Shown: positions 1 to 8,613, numbered from the stretch's first letter. The stretch is DNA of 46,500 nt from Bacteroidales bacterium (GCA_022784065.1 JALFUO010000060.1:1-46500); one strand, 5' to 3'. Translations and numbers: made by a program. The notes: generated by a model not told the origin, from the letters alone.

Positions 1-32
1 CGGGTTTTTTTCAAAAACCCCCCTACTCTTGA
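1..32. repeat. Family B palindromic repeat, partial (window edge)
   Basis: The first 32 bases read as the right part of a palindrome of the family-B type: a G/T-rich arm, a TTTCAAAAA centre, then CCCCCCTACTC. Its best match is the copy at 25669-25700, which has the same centre and the same CCCCCCTACTC end. The left end lies outside the window. It sits about 55 bp before the grpE start codon. Confidence 0.6.
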
Positions 33-85
33 GACCTTAATTGCCAAACCAACCAACAAGTATATTTCTAATAAACCCATACGCT

Positions 86-655
86 ATGACTGAAGACAAG
101 AATAAAGAACAAGAACTGAAAGAGAACGTTCAGGAGCAAACTCCTGAAACAAATATTGAAAGCGAAACGGCCGCCGACACGGCAGAGGCAGAAGCCGAAG
201 AGAAAGACCCGCTGGCAGAAGCACAGGAACAGGTGGCTGCGCTCAACGACAAATATCTGCGCCTCGCCGCCGAGTTCGACAACTTCCGCAAACGCACCAT
301 CAAGGAAAAGGCCGACCTTATCCTCACCGGCGGCGAGAAGGTGCTGAGCGCCCTGCTGCCTGTGCTCGACGACCTCGAACGCGCCCGCGACAACATACAG
401 AAGGCCTCCGACGTGGAGAGCCTGCGCGAAGGCGTAGAGATGATTATCGGCAAACTCGACAAGACCCTCGCCGCGCAAGGCCTGAAACGCATGGAACCTA
501 TCGGCACGCTCTTCGACACGGATTTCCACGAGGCCATCGCTATGGTACCCGTGCCAGAGGACGAGCAGAAGGGCCACGTCATCGACTGCGTGCAGACTGG
601 CTACCTCTTGGGCGAGAAAGTTGTACGCCACGCCAAGGTGGTCGTAGGACAATAA
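86..655 (+). CDS. grpE: GrpE, nucleotide exchange factor of DnaK
   Basis: GrpE releases ADP from the Hsp70 chaperone DnaK in the cytoplasm, so that substrate cycling with DnaJ can continue. The 189-residue product has the family layout: an acidic, low-complexity N-terminus (about residues 1-50), a long helix with LAAEFDNFRKRT, and a C-terminal beta domain carrying DFHEAIAMVPVP and the closing signature GYLLGEKVVRHAKVVV. An in-frame TTG at 41 would add 15 residues. I prefer ATG at 86, because the protein then begins with the charged MTEDKN segment normal for the family. dnaJ follows 218 bp downstream on the same strand, the usual grpE-dnaJ pairing, but the gap is filled by a repeat element. 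Confidence 0.95.
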   Translation: MTEDKNKEQELKENVQEQTPETNIESETAADTAEAEAEEKDPLAEAQEQVAALNDKYLRLAAEFDNFRKRTIKEKADLILTGGEKVLSALLPVLDDLERARDNIQKASDVESLREGVEMIIGKLDKTLAAQGLKRMEPIGTLFDTDFHEAIAMVPVPEDEQKGHVIDCVQTGYLLGEKVVRHAKVVVGQ

Positions 656-668
656 TAATATAACGATT

Positions 669-855
669 TTAGTAAACAAGTAAACGAGGAAATTTTCGTG
701 CAAGCGAGAGCAGAGCCGAACTTGTTCGGGCTATGCCGAGTGCAGCCGAAAATCTCAAAGAAAACAAGTAAACAAGACAGAGATGTCTTGCTAATTTATA
801 TTTTACATTAGAAACTTGTCTCGTCTACTCGTTTACTTGTAAACTCGTCTACTAA
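669..855. repeat. Family A structured repeat, copy A1 (grpE-dnaJ gap)
   Basis: This element fills most of the grpE-dnaJ gap. A 30-base left arm (669-698) and the core at 699-747, starting TGCAAGCGAGAGCAGAGCC, match copy A2 at 42381-42506 almost base for base. The right end (836-855, CTTGTAAACTCGTCTACTAA) matches the A2 right end exactly. Between core and right end A1 carries about 80 extra bases with more AAACAAGTAAACAAG-type units. The core contains the small hairpin CCGAAC-TT-GTTCGG. No protein-coding sense is visible. Its distribution suggests a dispersed repeat; any effect on dnaJ expression is inference. Confidence 0.8.
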
Positions 856-873
856 TAAACGAACGTATCAGAA

Positions 874-2037
874 ATGGCAGAAGAAACCGACTATTATAAG
901 ATACTCGGCGTGGAGCGCACGGCCACGGCCGACGAGATTAAGCGTGCCTACAAGAAGGTGGCTATCAAATACCACCCCGACCGCAATCCCGGCGACAAGG
1001 AGGCAGAAGAAAAGTTCAAGCAGGCAGCACAGGCCTACGACGTGCTGCGCGACCCCGACAAGCGTGCCCGCTACGACCAGTTCGGCGCGGCAGGCGTGGA
1101 CGGAGCAGCCGGCGGCTTCGGAGGTTTCGGCCCCGGCGGTATGGACCTCAACGACATCTTCCGCAACTTCGGCGATATCTTCGGCGGCGCTTTCGGCGGC
1201 TTCGGAGGGTTTGGCGGCGGCGGACGCGGCCAGCGGCAGTACCGGGGCAGCGACATGCGCATGAAAGTGCGCCTCACGCTCGAAGAAATCAGCACGGGCG
1301 TTACCAAGAAATTCAAGGTGCGCAAGGACATCGCCTGCACCGAGTGCCACGGCACGGGCTGCGCCTCGGGACATTCGCCCGAAACCTGCCCCACCTGCCA
1401 CGGACAAGGCTACGTCATACAGAGCCGCCGCAGTTTCCTCGGCATGATGCAAACGCAAGAGGTGTGCCCCAACTGCCACGGCGAGGGCACCGTCATCAAG
1501 CACACTTGCAGCCATTGCCACGGCGAGGGCGTGACGTCGGGCGAAGAAATTGTTGAGATAAAAATCCCCGCCGGCGTGGCAGAAGGCATGGTGGTGAACG
1601 TGCCGGGCAAGGGCAATGCCGCAAAGCGCGGCGGCGTGCCAGGCGACATTCAGGTGCTTATCGAGGAAGAGCCGCACAAGGACTTTATCCGCGACGACAC
1701 CGACCTGATCTACAACCTGCTGCTCACCGTTTCGCAGGCCGCCCTCGGCGACACCATCGACATTCCCACCCTCACGGGCAAGGCACGCATCAAAATCGAG
1801 CCGGGCACGCAGCCGGGCACCGCGCTCCGCCTGCGCGGCAAGGGCCTTCCCGCCGTGCAGGGCTACGGCGTGGGCACGGGCGACATCGTGGTAAACATCA
1901 GCGTCTACATTCCCGAGCACCTCACGAAAGAGGAACGCAAGGCTTTCGAGGCTCTGCGCGAAAACGACCACATGCAGCCCAACGATAGCATCAAGGACAA
2001 GATATTCCGCGCCTTCCGAAATTATTTTGATAAATAA
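874..2037 (+). CDS. dnaJ: DnaJ, Hsp40 co-chaperone
   Basis: DnaJ delivers unfolded clients to DnaK and stimulates its ATPase activity. The 387-residue protein is a full class I DnaJ. It has a J domain with HPD at residues 34-36, then a Gly/Phe-rich linker (about 75-120, repeated GGFGG). A zinc-binding domain follows with four CxxCxGxG motifs ([32 protein letters not shown]), and then the C-terminal substrate-binding domains. The ATG at 874 gives the standard N-terminus, with the J domain beginning at DYYKILGV. The 5' flank is repeat A1. A strong hairpin follows the stop codon. Confidence 0.98.
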   Translation: MAEETDYYKILGVERTATADEIKRAYKKVAIKYHPDRNPGDKEAEEKFKQAAQAYDVLRDPDKRARYDQFGAAGVDGAAGGFGGFGPGGMDLNDIFRNFGDIFGGAFGGFGGFGGGGRGQRQYRGSDMRMKVRLTLEEISTGVTKKFKVRKDIACTECHGTGCASGHSPETCPTCHGQGYVIQSRRSFLGMMQTQEVCPNCHGEGTVIKHTCSHCHGEGVTSGEEIVEIKIPAGVAEGMVVNVPGKGNAAKRGGVPGDIQVLIEEEPHKDFIRDDTDLIYNLLLTVSQAALGDTIDIPTLTGKARIKIEPGTQPGTALRLRGKGLPAVQGYGVGTGDIVVNISVYIPEHLTKEERKAFEALRENDHMQPNDSIKDKIFRAFRNYFDK

Positions 2038-2043
2038 TAAATT

Positions 2044-2077
2044 AATTAGACGGGCAAACGTGTTTGCCCGTCTAATT
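2044..2077 (+). terminator. Hairpin after dnaJ
   Basis: A perfect 16-bp inverted repeat (2044-2059 with 2062-2077) starts 6 bp after the dnaJ stop codon, with only GT between the arms. The stem is AATTAGACGGGCAAAC and its complement. There is no clear T-tract, so it may act as a transcript-end stabiliser rather than a classic intrinsic terminator. Confidence 0.7.
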
Positions 2078-2094
2078 GTATGAGTGCGGCAGCA

Positions 2095-2474
2095 AGTAGG
2101 GGCGTTTTGCAAAACGCCCGCCTATTGCGCCGAAAGGGAATGGTTGGGGCGGGCTGTAAGCCCAATGGTTGCCCCTAGCCCGGGGCAACGCCCCGGGAAA
2201 TGCAAACCGCGATTAATACATTCGGCATTTTTGTGCCGCGGCACAAAAATGCTACGCGCCAAAAGCGCGTAACCCGCAATGCCACGGGGCGCTGCCCCTC
2301 ATAAAGTAGGTTGCTCTTACAGAGCGCGACACTTTAATCAATGCACCCGCCATCCCCCAGGGCGTTGCCCTGGGCTGTGGGCAACAATTGGGCTTGCAGC
2401 CCGCCTCAACCATTATCCCGTTCGGATAAAACTGTCAAACTACACAGCGAGCGTTTGGCAAAACGCCCCTACTC
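2095..2474. repeat. 380-bp nested foldback element R1 (dnaJ-folC gap)
   Basis: The 448-bp gap between dnaJ and folC holds no credible gene and is mostly one nested inverted repeat. Outer ends: GTAGGGGCGTTTTGC at 2096-2110 and its near-exact inverse at 2451-2474. Second arm: 2139-2197 against 2356-2414, about 59 bp and roughly 85 percent identical by eye as inverse copies (AATGGTTGGGGCGGGCTGTA type). Centre: a perfect 28-bp palindrome at 2225-2252 and a 7-bp-stem hairpin at 2253-2271. The outer ends are those of the family-B palindromes, so R1 may be a long form of that family. The folC reading frame stays open through the right half, but that stretch has no protein-like character. Confidence 0.8.
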
Positions 2475-2485
2475 GTAAGACCCCT

Positions 2486-3814
2486 ATGACCTACCAAGAA
2501 ACGCTACAATATCTTTTTGTGAAAACGCCGATGTTCCAGCAAATCGGCGCAAAGGCATACAAGCCCGGGCTGCAAGTCACCGAAACGCTCGACGCGCACC
2601 TTGGACACCCGCACCGCAACTACGCCACCATACACGTGGCAGGCACAAACGGCAAAGGCAGCACGGCGCACCTCATCGCCGCCACGCTGCAAAGCGCGGG
2701 GCTGCGCGTGGGACTTTACACCTCGCCCCACCTCGTGGACTTCCGTGAACGTATCCGCGTGAACGGCGATCCGGTGAGCGAGAAATACGTGGTGGACTTC
2801 GTTGAAAGGGAGCGCGGTTTCTTCGAACCGCTTCGCCCTTCGTTTTTTGAAATCACCACAGCCATGGCATTGCGCTACTTCGCCGATGCCGAGGTTGACG
2901 TGGCGGTGATTGAAGTGGGGCTTGGCGGACGGCTCGACTGTACGAACATCATCAGCCCCGTGCTCTCCGTCATCACCAACATCAGCCTCGAACACACCGC
3001 GCTGCTCGGCAGCACGCTTGCAGAGATTGCCGCCGAAAAGGGCGGCATCATCAAGCCCGCCACGCCCGTAGTCATCGGCGAGCGCACGCCGGAAACCGCT
3101 GCCGTGTTCAGCCGCCTCGCCGAGGAAAAGGGCGCACCGCTCTTCTGGGCTGATGAAGACGACGAGATTATTGATTTCGACAATACAAGCCTGCCCGCCG
3201 ATGGTTGCATCTACGCAGAACAAGAAACTTATGCCACGCGCAGTTACGGAACAATAAGTTGCCCGCTCACGGGACGCTGCCAGAGGCTCAATGCCCGCAC
3301 GGTGCTCTGCGCCCTGAGCCGCTTGCCTTTCGAGGGCATCACGAAAGAGGCCGTGGCGCAAGGCTTCCGCGACGTGGAACGCCTCACGGGGTTGCGCGGC
3401 CGCTGGCAAACCGTGGCGCACCGGCCGCTCACGATTTGCGACGTGGGGCACAACCCTGGCGGACTGACGCTGACAGCGGCGCGCCTGCACGACATACTGG
3501 CTGCGGGGAAGCGGCTGCATCTCGTGTTCGGCATGGCCGAGGATAAGGACATCAGCACCGTGCTCCGCCTCCTGCCCCATCCTGCCCCCGGGCACCATAT
3601 ATATTATTATTGGGCGCAGGCCTCCGTGCGCCGCGCCTTGCCTGCCGAGCGGCTGAAAGCCATTGCCGACGAGTACGGACTGACAGGCGGCACAGCCTAT
3701 CCCGACGTGCCTGCCGCCTACGCCGCCGCCCGCGCTGCCGCCGCGCCCGACGACGTTATATTCGTGGGCGGCAGCTGTTTCGTCGTCGCCGATTTCTTAG
3801 GGGCACAGGAGTAG
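2486..3814 (+). CDS. folC: FolC, folylpolyglutamate/dihydrofolate synthase
   Basis: FolC adds glutamate to dihydropteroate or tetrahydrofolate using ATP, completing and retaining folates in the cytoplasm. The 442-residue product has the Mur-ligase-like layout: ATP loop GTNGKGS at residues 53-59, the folate-site segment TSPHLVDFRERIRVNG, GLGGRLDCTN, and the C-terminal-domain motif DVGHNPGG followed by FGMAEDKD. Length is normal. The frame is open upstream to 2279, but that extension is translated repeat R1, so ATG 2486 (MTYQETLQYLF) is chosen. The family-B end CCCCTACTCGTAAGACCCC lies directly before the start codon, so the repeat forms the leader. Confidence 0.95.
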   Translation: MTYQETLQYLFVKTPMFQQIGAKAYKPGLQVTETLDAHLGHPHRNYATIHVAGTNGKGSTAHLIAATLQSAGLRVGLYTSPHLVDFRERIRVNGDPVSEKYVVDFVERERGFFEPLRPSFFEITTAMALRYFADAEVDVAVIEVGLGGRLDCTNIISPVLSVITNISLEHTALLGSTLAEIAAEKGGIIKPATPVVIGERTPETAAVFSRLAEEKGAPLFWADEDDEIIDFDNTSLPADGCIYAEQETYATRSYGTISCPLTGRCQRLNARTVLCALSRLPFEGITKEAVAQGFRDVERLTGLRGRWQTVAHRPLTICDVGHNPGGLTLTAARLHDILAAGKRLHLVFGMAEDKDISTVLRLLPHPAPGHHIYYYWAQASVRRALPAERLKAIADEYGLTGGTAYPDVPAAYAAARAAAAPDDVIFVGGSCFVVADFLGAQE

Positions 3815-3910
3815 GAGCGAATAAGTAAGAAAATGGCAGCCAGAAAGGGTCTATATTGCAAACTCGACTTTTCATTCTAGTTTTTTAATAAAATATCATT
3901 TAAGAAATAG

Positions 3911-3959
3911 AACAACTCCGCCCGCTTTGCCTATTCGAGGCAAAGCGGGCGGAGTTGTT
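3911..3959. terminator. Strong bidirectional hairpin terminator after folC
   Basis: A perfect 22-bp stem (3911-3932 with 3938-3959) closes a 5-base loop ATTCG. The stem is GC-rich in the middle (CTCCGCCCGCTTTGCC), and GTTTA follows on the plus strand. It lies between convergent genes, so it can serve both. Confidence 0.85.
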
Positions 3960-4002
3960 TACTTGTATACCGCAACTTCCAGTAAGTTTGCTCTGAATAT
4001 AG

Positions 4003-4052
4003 TGCAAACGGGCGCAGCGACGAACTTGCTCAATCTATGCCGAACGTAGCTG
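4003..4052. repeat. Family A repeat core, diverged copy A4
   Basis: This segment aligns with the A1 and A2 cores from TGCAA to the end. It keeps CGAACTTG and CTATGCCGA exactly while other positions differ. The flanking TAAGT (3983 region) and ACTTA (4053 region) could form a short closing stem different in sequence from the other copies. It looks like an old or degenerate member. Confidence 0.55.
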
Positions 4053-4093
4053 ACTTAATAAATTACGCCCCTACCCTTGCGGCGCAGCGGCAA

Positions 4094-4127
4094 CAAAAAA
4101 AAACGCTCCCCGTTGTCGGGAAGCGTT
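4094..4127 (-). terminator. Intrinsic terminator of the EF-G2-like gene
   Basis: Read on the minus strand, AACGCTTCCCG, a short ACAA loop and CGGGGAGCGTT form a stem of about 11 bp with one mismatch. A run of about nine T follows. It begins about 20 bp beyond the stop codon at 4149. This is a textbook intrinsic terminator. Confidence 0.9.
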
Positions 4128-4148
4128 AGAGTTTATATGGAAAGAGTA

Positions 4149-6308
4149 TTATTTATCTTCTTCCTGTTCCTTTTCAAAGGCTTCAATCAGCTTGTTCTGG
4201 ATATCGCCGGGCACGAGCTCGTAGCTGGCGAACTTCATGATAAACGAGGCGCGGCCGCCCGTGAGCGAGCTGAGCGTGGTGGAATAAGATGACATTTCCT
4301 TTAAGGGCACTTTGGCTTGCAGCTTCTCGTAGCCGTTCTCGCTGCTCATGCCGACAATCATGCCTCGGCGGCCTTGCAGGTCGCTCATCACGTCGCCCAT
4401 CTTCTCGGCAGGCACGAATACCTCCACGTCGTAAATCGGTTCGAGGATTTTCGGACCGGCTTCCTTAAATGCCTGGCTGAACGCATTGCGGCCGGCGAGC
4501 ATGAAGCTCACTTCGTTGGAGTCTACCGGGTGCATCTTGCCGTCGTAGACAATGACGCGCACGTCGCGGGCATAGCTGCCGGTGAGCGGGCCTTGCTCCA
4601 TGCGGCTCATAATGCCTTTAAGGATTGCGGGCATGAAGCGCGTGTCGATGGCGCCGCCCACAACGGAGTTTATGAACACGAGCTTGCCGCCCCATTCCAA
4701 AGGAATTTCCTCCTTGCCTTTCATGGCGATGCGGATTTCCTGATTGCCGAACTTGTAGACCGTGGGGTCGGGCATGCCGTCGGAGTAAGGCTCAACGATG
4801 AGATGCACCTCGCCGAACTGGCCTGCGCCGCCGCTCTGCTTCTTGTGGCGATAGTCGGCACGGGCAGCCTTGGTGATGGTCTCGCGATAAGGAATGCGCT
4901 GCTCGTAAAACTCAACGGCAATCTTATCCAGGTTTTCCAAACGCCATTTCAGCGTGCGGAGGTGGAACTCGCCTTGACCGTGCACGAGGATTTGACGCAA
5001 TTCCTTGCTCTGCTCTACCTCCCACGTGGGGTCTTCCTGACGCATGCGGTTCAATGCCGCCATCATCTTTTCGGTGTCGGCCTCGTTCACCGCCTTAATG
5101 GCGCGGGTATATTTAGGGTTGGGATATTTGATGAAGTTGAAGCGGTTCTCGCAGTCTTTGCCGTTGAGCGTGTTGCCGGTGCGCACGTCTTTGAGTTTCA
5201 CGGTGCAGCCGATGTCGCCTGCCTCGAGCTGTTCCACTTTTTCGCGGTTTGCGCCGGCGCATACGAAGATTTGCGCCATGCGTTCGCGCGAGCCACGGTC
5301 GGCGTTGAGCAGGTCGTCGCCCTCGTGGAGCGTGCCGCTCATCACCTTGAAGTATTGCACCTCGCCGATGTGGGGTTCAACGCCCGTCTTGAAGAAATAA
5401 ATGCTCGTGGGGCCTGCTGCGTCGGTGGGCACTTCCACTCCGCGCGTATTGTGGACTGCGGGCATTTCGTCGACAAAGGGCACAACGTTGCCGAGGAATT
5501 CCATGAGGCGGCCTACGCCCATATTCTTCGTGGCGCACACGCAGAACACGGGGAAGATGCTGCGCGTCACCATACCCTTGCGGATGCCTTCGCGCATCTC
5601 GTCCTCGGTGAGCTGTTCGGTTTCAAAGAACTTCTCCATGAGTCCCTCGTCGTTTTCGGCGGCAGCCTCAACGAGCGTGCGGTGCATCTCCTGCGCCTTC
5701 TCCATTTCCTCGGCGGGAATATCCTCGATGGTGGGTTCGCCGCCATCGGGTCCCCACGTGAGTTTCTTCATCAGGATAACGTCGATGAGGGAGTTGAAGT
5801 CTGCGCCGGTCTTCACGGGGTACTGCACGGGCACAACCTTTGTGCCGTAGTTGGCCGTAAGGTCTTCGAGGATTTTATCGTAGTCGCAGTTGTCGCTGTC
5901 GAGCTGGTTCACGAGGAAGATAACGGGCTTAGCGAGTTTCTCCGTATAGCGGAAGTGGTTTTGCGTGCCAACTTCCGGGCCGAACTGGCCATTGATGAGC
6001 AGCACGGCGGTATCGGTGACATTCAGCGCGGTCATGGCTGCGCCCACGAAGTCGTCAGAACCCGGGCAGTCGATGATGTTGAGCTTTTTGCCCATCCATT
6101 CAACGTGGAAGACGGTAGAGAATACGGAGTAGCCGTAATCCTGTTCTACGGGGAAGTAGTCGGAAACGGTGTTCTTGGCAGTAATTCTGCCGCGGCGCTT
6201 GATCAGTCCGCTTTCAAAGAGAAGTGCTTCCGTAAGGGTGGTCTTACCAGAACCGTCGTTGCCGAGCAGCGCGATGTTCTTAATTTCGTGGGAATTGTAG
6301 ACTTTCAT
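4149..6308 (-). CDS. EF-G paralogue (EF-G2-like) with degenerate GTPase site
   Basis: This 719-residue protein spans all EF-G domains: an N-terminal G domain, domain II, and C-terminal domains with GAGQFGEVHL, GPLTGSYARDVRV and the PIYDVEVFVP segment. The P-loop GNDGSGKT is at 16-23. Switch II reads DCPGSDDF (80-87) where canonical EF-G has DTPGHVDF, so Ser84 replaces the catalytic His. Switch I has DYGYS in place of RGITI, and the base-recognition motif is NQLD (134-137) in place of NKxD. From memory, Bacteroides has an EF-G2 (BT2167) described as lacking GTPase activity and needed in starvation and gut colonisation; this protein strongly resembles it. ATG 6308 (MKVYNSHEIKNIALLG) is preferred to the in-frame TTG at 6323. 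A separate canonical fusA is expected elsewhere. Confidence 0.9.
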   Translation of the reverse strand: MKVYNSHEIKNIALLGNDGSGKTTLTEALLFESGLIKRRGRITAKNTVSDYFPVEQDYGYSVFSTVFHVEWMGKKLNIIDCPGSDDFVGAAMTALNVTDTAVLLINGQFGPEVGTQNHFRYTEKLAKPVIFLVNQLDSDNCDYDKILEDLTANYGTKVVPVQYPVKTGADFNSLIDVILMKKLTWGPDGGEPTIEDIPAEEMEKAQEMHRTLVEAAAENDEGLMEKFFETEQLTEDEMREGIRKGMVTRSIFPVFCVCATKNMGVGRLMEFLGNVVPFVDEMPAVHNTRGVEVPTDAAGPTSIYFFKTGVEPHIGEVQYFKVMSGTLHEGDDLLNADRGSRERMAQIFVCAGANREKVEQLEAGDIGCTVKLKDVRTGNTLNGKDCENRFNFIKYPNPKYTRAIKAVNEADTEKMMAALNRMRQEDPTWEVEQSKELRQILVHGQGEFHLRTLKWRLENLDKIAVEFYEQRIPYRETITKAARADYRHKKQSGGAGQFGEVHLIVEPYSDGMPDPTVYKFGNQEIRIAMKGKEEIPLEWGGKLVFINSVVGGAIDTRFMPAILKGIMSRMEQGPLTGSYARDVRVIVYDGKMHPVDSNEVSFMLAGRNAFSQAFKEAGPKILEPIYDVEVFVPAEKMGDVMSDLQGRRGMIVGMSSENGYEKLQAKVPLKEMSSYSTTLSSLTGGRASFIMKFASYELVPGDIQNKLIEAFEKEQEEDK

Positions 6309-6388
6309 GTCAATTATAAACAATTAAGGTTAGAGGTATTGGGGCAAAGCAAATGCCATTAGCCCCGTGCTTTTCATTTTTCGGGGTG

Positions 6389-6419
6389 CAAAATACGCAG
6401 AAAATCGGAAAACAGCAAA
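6389..6419 (-). promoter_or_regulatory. Candidate Bacteroidota promoter of the EF-G2-like gene
   Basis: On the minus strand a TTTG box (6416-6419) lies 20 bases before TATTTTG (6389-6395). The latter is one base short of the TAnnTTTG consensus. It is about 80 bp upstream of the ATG at 6308, in a 202-bp gap after recG, and would give the EF-G2-like gene its own transcript. Confidence 0.4.
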
Positions 6420-6510
6420 TTTTTTGCGCGAAAAGTTCAAGTATCTGCCGTGAGAGTGGCATTTTTGAGGGGGATAAAACCACGCCTATTAATTATGGAT
6501 ACGCCTCCAA

Positions 6511-8613
6511 TCAAGAAATCTCCGAGAAGCTTTGCTGGGATTTCTTGAAGAGTTTGAGCTGCTGCCAAGCCACGGCATTCTGCGGCAGGCTTTCCTCGGG
6601 GTCTTGTTCAAGAAGTGCGGCTGCCGTGTCGCGGGCTGTGGCCATGAGGTCGGTATCGCGCACGAGGTTGGCGATTTTAAGGTCAAAGGGCATGCCGCTC
6701 TGCTGCGTGCCGTCCATATCGCCGGGACCGCGCAGGCGCATGTCTTCTTCTGCAATTACGAAGCCGTCGGTGCTCTCCACCATCACCTCCATGCGCCGCC
6801 GCGCACTATCGGTGAGCTTGCTGCCCGTCATCAAGATGCAATAGGCCTTGTCGGAACCGCGCCCCACCCTGCCCCGCAACTGATGCAGCTGCGAGAGGCC
6901 GAAACGGTCGGCGTTTTCAATCACCATCACCGAGGCGTTGGGCACATTCACCCCCACCTCTATCACCGTGGTCGCTACGAGGATTTGCAGTTCGCGGCGC
7001 TTGAAGGCTTGCATCACGGCATCTTTGTCCGCCGGCTTCATGCGCCCATGCACTTTGCCGATTTTGAAAGCCGGGAACACGTCGCAAAGGTTGTTGTAGC
7101 CCGTTTCGAGGTCCTGCAAATTGCTTTCCTCGCTGCCCTCAATGAGTGGAAACACCACGTAGACTTGCCTGCCTGCCGCCAGTTCGCGCATCATGCCCGT
7201 GTACATATAGCCGCGCTCTCGCTGCGTATAATGGATAGTCTGAATTGGCTTGCGTCCGGGCGGCAGCGCGTCGATGACCGACACGTCGAGGTCGCCGTAG
7301 ACAGTCATGGCCAGCGTGCGCGGTATGGGCGTGGCGGTCATCACGAGCACGTGCGGCGGGCGCACATTCTTCTCCCACAGCGCGGCGCGTTGCTTCACGC
7401 CGAAGCGGTGCTGCTCGTCGATGACCACGAAACCGAGGTTGAGGAAGCGCACCGTTGGCTCGATGAGGGCGTGCGTGCCCACGAGGATATGCACCGTGCC
7501 GTCGGCGATGCCCTGCATGATTTGCTTGCGGGCCTTGCCTTTCACGCTGCCCGTGAGCAGTTCCACGGTGACGGGCAAAGGAGAAAGCAGTTCCTTGATG
7601 GTGGCAAAGTGCTGCTCGGCCAGTATTTCGGTGGGCGCCATGATGCACGCCTGGAAACCGTTGTCGAGCGCGAGGAGGCAGCACAGCAAGGCTACGATCG
7701 TCTTGCCGCAACCCACGTCGCCTTGCAGGAGGCGGTTCATCTGCCGCCCGCTGCCCATGTCGCGGCGTATTTCGCGGATGACGCGCTTCTGCGCCTCGGT
7801 GAGTTCAAAGGGCAGGCAAGTGTTGTAAAACTGCATGAAGCGCTCGCCCACTTTTTGGAACTGATAGCCCTCGTTGTCGCGCCGCCTACCAGCCGCCGAA
7901 CGCAGGATATCGAGTTGGAGATAGAAGAGTTCTTCAAATTTGAGGCGATGAATGGCTGGCGGGAGGGCGAGCGATGACTCTGGATGGTGCACCGTGCGCA
8001 GCGCGTCCTCGATGGGCAGCAGCCGGTGCTGCGCGATGACGTAGGCGGGCAGGGTTTCTTCGATGCTGCCTACGGGAAGGGTGTCTAAAAGGTTTTGCAC
8101 CCACGCTCCGAGGCGGCGCGAGTCCACGCCGGCGCGCTTCATCTTTTCAGAGGTGTGGTAATGGGGCATCAAGCCGCCCGGTTCCGTTTGCAGCTTGGCG
8201 CAATCTTCCATTTCGGGGTGGGCGATGGAGATTTGGCCGTTCCAAAAGTTGGGCTTGCCGAGAATGAGATAGGTTTTGTCGTAGCGGAGATTGTCTTCGA
8301 GGCTTTTCGTGGCGTTGAACCATATCAGGGTGAGATAGCCCGTGCCGTCGCTGAATATGGCTTTAAGGCGTTTTTTCCTGCCGATGCCCTCTGTCTCTAT
8401 GTCCACGATGCTGCCGCGCAGCTGCACGTAGGGCATTCCCTCCTTCAGGGTGCGTATGGTGTGTATCTCGCTGCGGTCGATATATTTATAGGGAAAGGTG
8501 TAGAGCAGGTCGCGGAAGGTGTGTGCGTTCAAGTCGTCCGCAAGGAGCTTTGCACGCACGGGGCCTACGCCTTTCAGGTATTTGATATCGGTGAGGAGGG
8601 AATTGGCAGGCAT
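6511..8613 (-). CDS. recG: RecG, ATP-dependent branched-DNA helicase
   Basis: RecG remodels stalled replication forks and Holliday junctions. The 700-residue length is normal. An N-terminal wedge/OB domain (about residues 60-140) begins after an LKGVGPVRAKLL helix-hairpin-like segment. The helicase core has Walker A GDVGCGKT (298-305), the DEQH box (399-402, DEQHRFGV), motif III TATPIPRTLAMT, the RecG segment LPPGRKPIQT, and motif VI QLRGRVGRG near the end. The ATG at 8613 gives the common start MPANSLLTDIKYLKGVG. It lies 68 bp downstream of the DJ-1 gene, whose terminator sits just before this start; no good TAnnTTTG promoter is visible there, so read-through is possible. Confidence 0.97.
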   Translation of the reverse strand: MPANSLLTDIKYLKGVGPVRAKLLADDLNAHTFRDLLYTFPYKYIDRSEIHTIRTLKEGMPYVQLRGSIVDIETEGIGRKKRLKAIFSDGTGYLTLIWFNATKSLEDNLRYDKTYLILGKPNFWNGQISIAHPEMEDCAKLQTEPGGLMPHYHTSEKMKRAGVDSRRLGAWVQNLLDTLPVGSIEETLPAYVIAQHRLLPIEDALRTVHHPESSLALPPAIHRLKFEELFYLQLDILRSAAGRRRDNEGYQFQKVGERFMQFYNTCLPFELTEAQKRVIREIRRDMGSGRQMNRLLQGDVGCGKTIVALLCCLLALDNGFQACIMAPTEILAEQHFATIKELLSPLPVTVELLTGSVKGKARKQIMQGIADGTVHILVGTHALIEPTVRFLNLGFVVIDEQHRFGVKQRAALWEKNVRPPHVLVMTATPIPRTLAMTVYGDLDVSVIDALPPGRKPIQTIHYTQRERGYMYTGMMRELAAGRQVYVVFPLIEGSEESNLQDLETGYNNLCDVFPAFKIGKVHGRMKPADKDAVMQAFKRRELQILVATTVIEVGVNVPNASVMVIENADRFGLSQLHQLRGRVGRGSDKAYCILMTGSKLTDSARRRMEVMVESTDGFVIAEEDMRLRGPGDMDGTQQSGMPFDLKIANLVRDTDLMATARDTAAALLEQDPEESLPQNAVAWQQLKLFKKSQQSFSEIS

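Larger units (their letters stand above)
3815..4148. other. Convergent intergenic region between folC and EF-G2
   Basis: This 334-bp stretch separates two convergent genes and contains no credible ORF. It holds a bidirectional terminator hairpin (3911-3959), a diverged family-A repeat core (4003-4052), a half family-B end (TTACGCCCCTAC near 4065) and the minus-strand terminator of the EF-G2-like gene (4094-4127). Confidence 0.8.

Noticed and set aside
41-85. TTG at 41 as grpE start
   Set aside because: It would add 15 residues unlike GrpE; ATG 86 gives a normal N-terminus.
868-2112. Long minus-strand ORFs opposite dnaJ, EF-G2, the ligase gene and the PiT gene (for example 868-2112, 4317-6362, 11659-13557, 22513-24210)
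   Set aside because: They mirror well-supported genes on the other strand and have no domain motifs. High GC at third codon positions keeps antisense frames open in such genomes.
2279-2485. Upstream in-frame extension of folC
   Set aside because: The extra ~69 codons are translated from foldback R1 with Arg/Pro-rich low-complexity sequence; normal FolC starts at ATG 2486.
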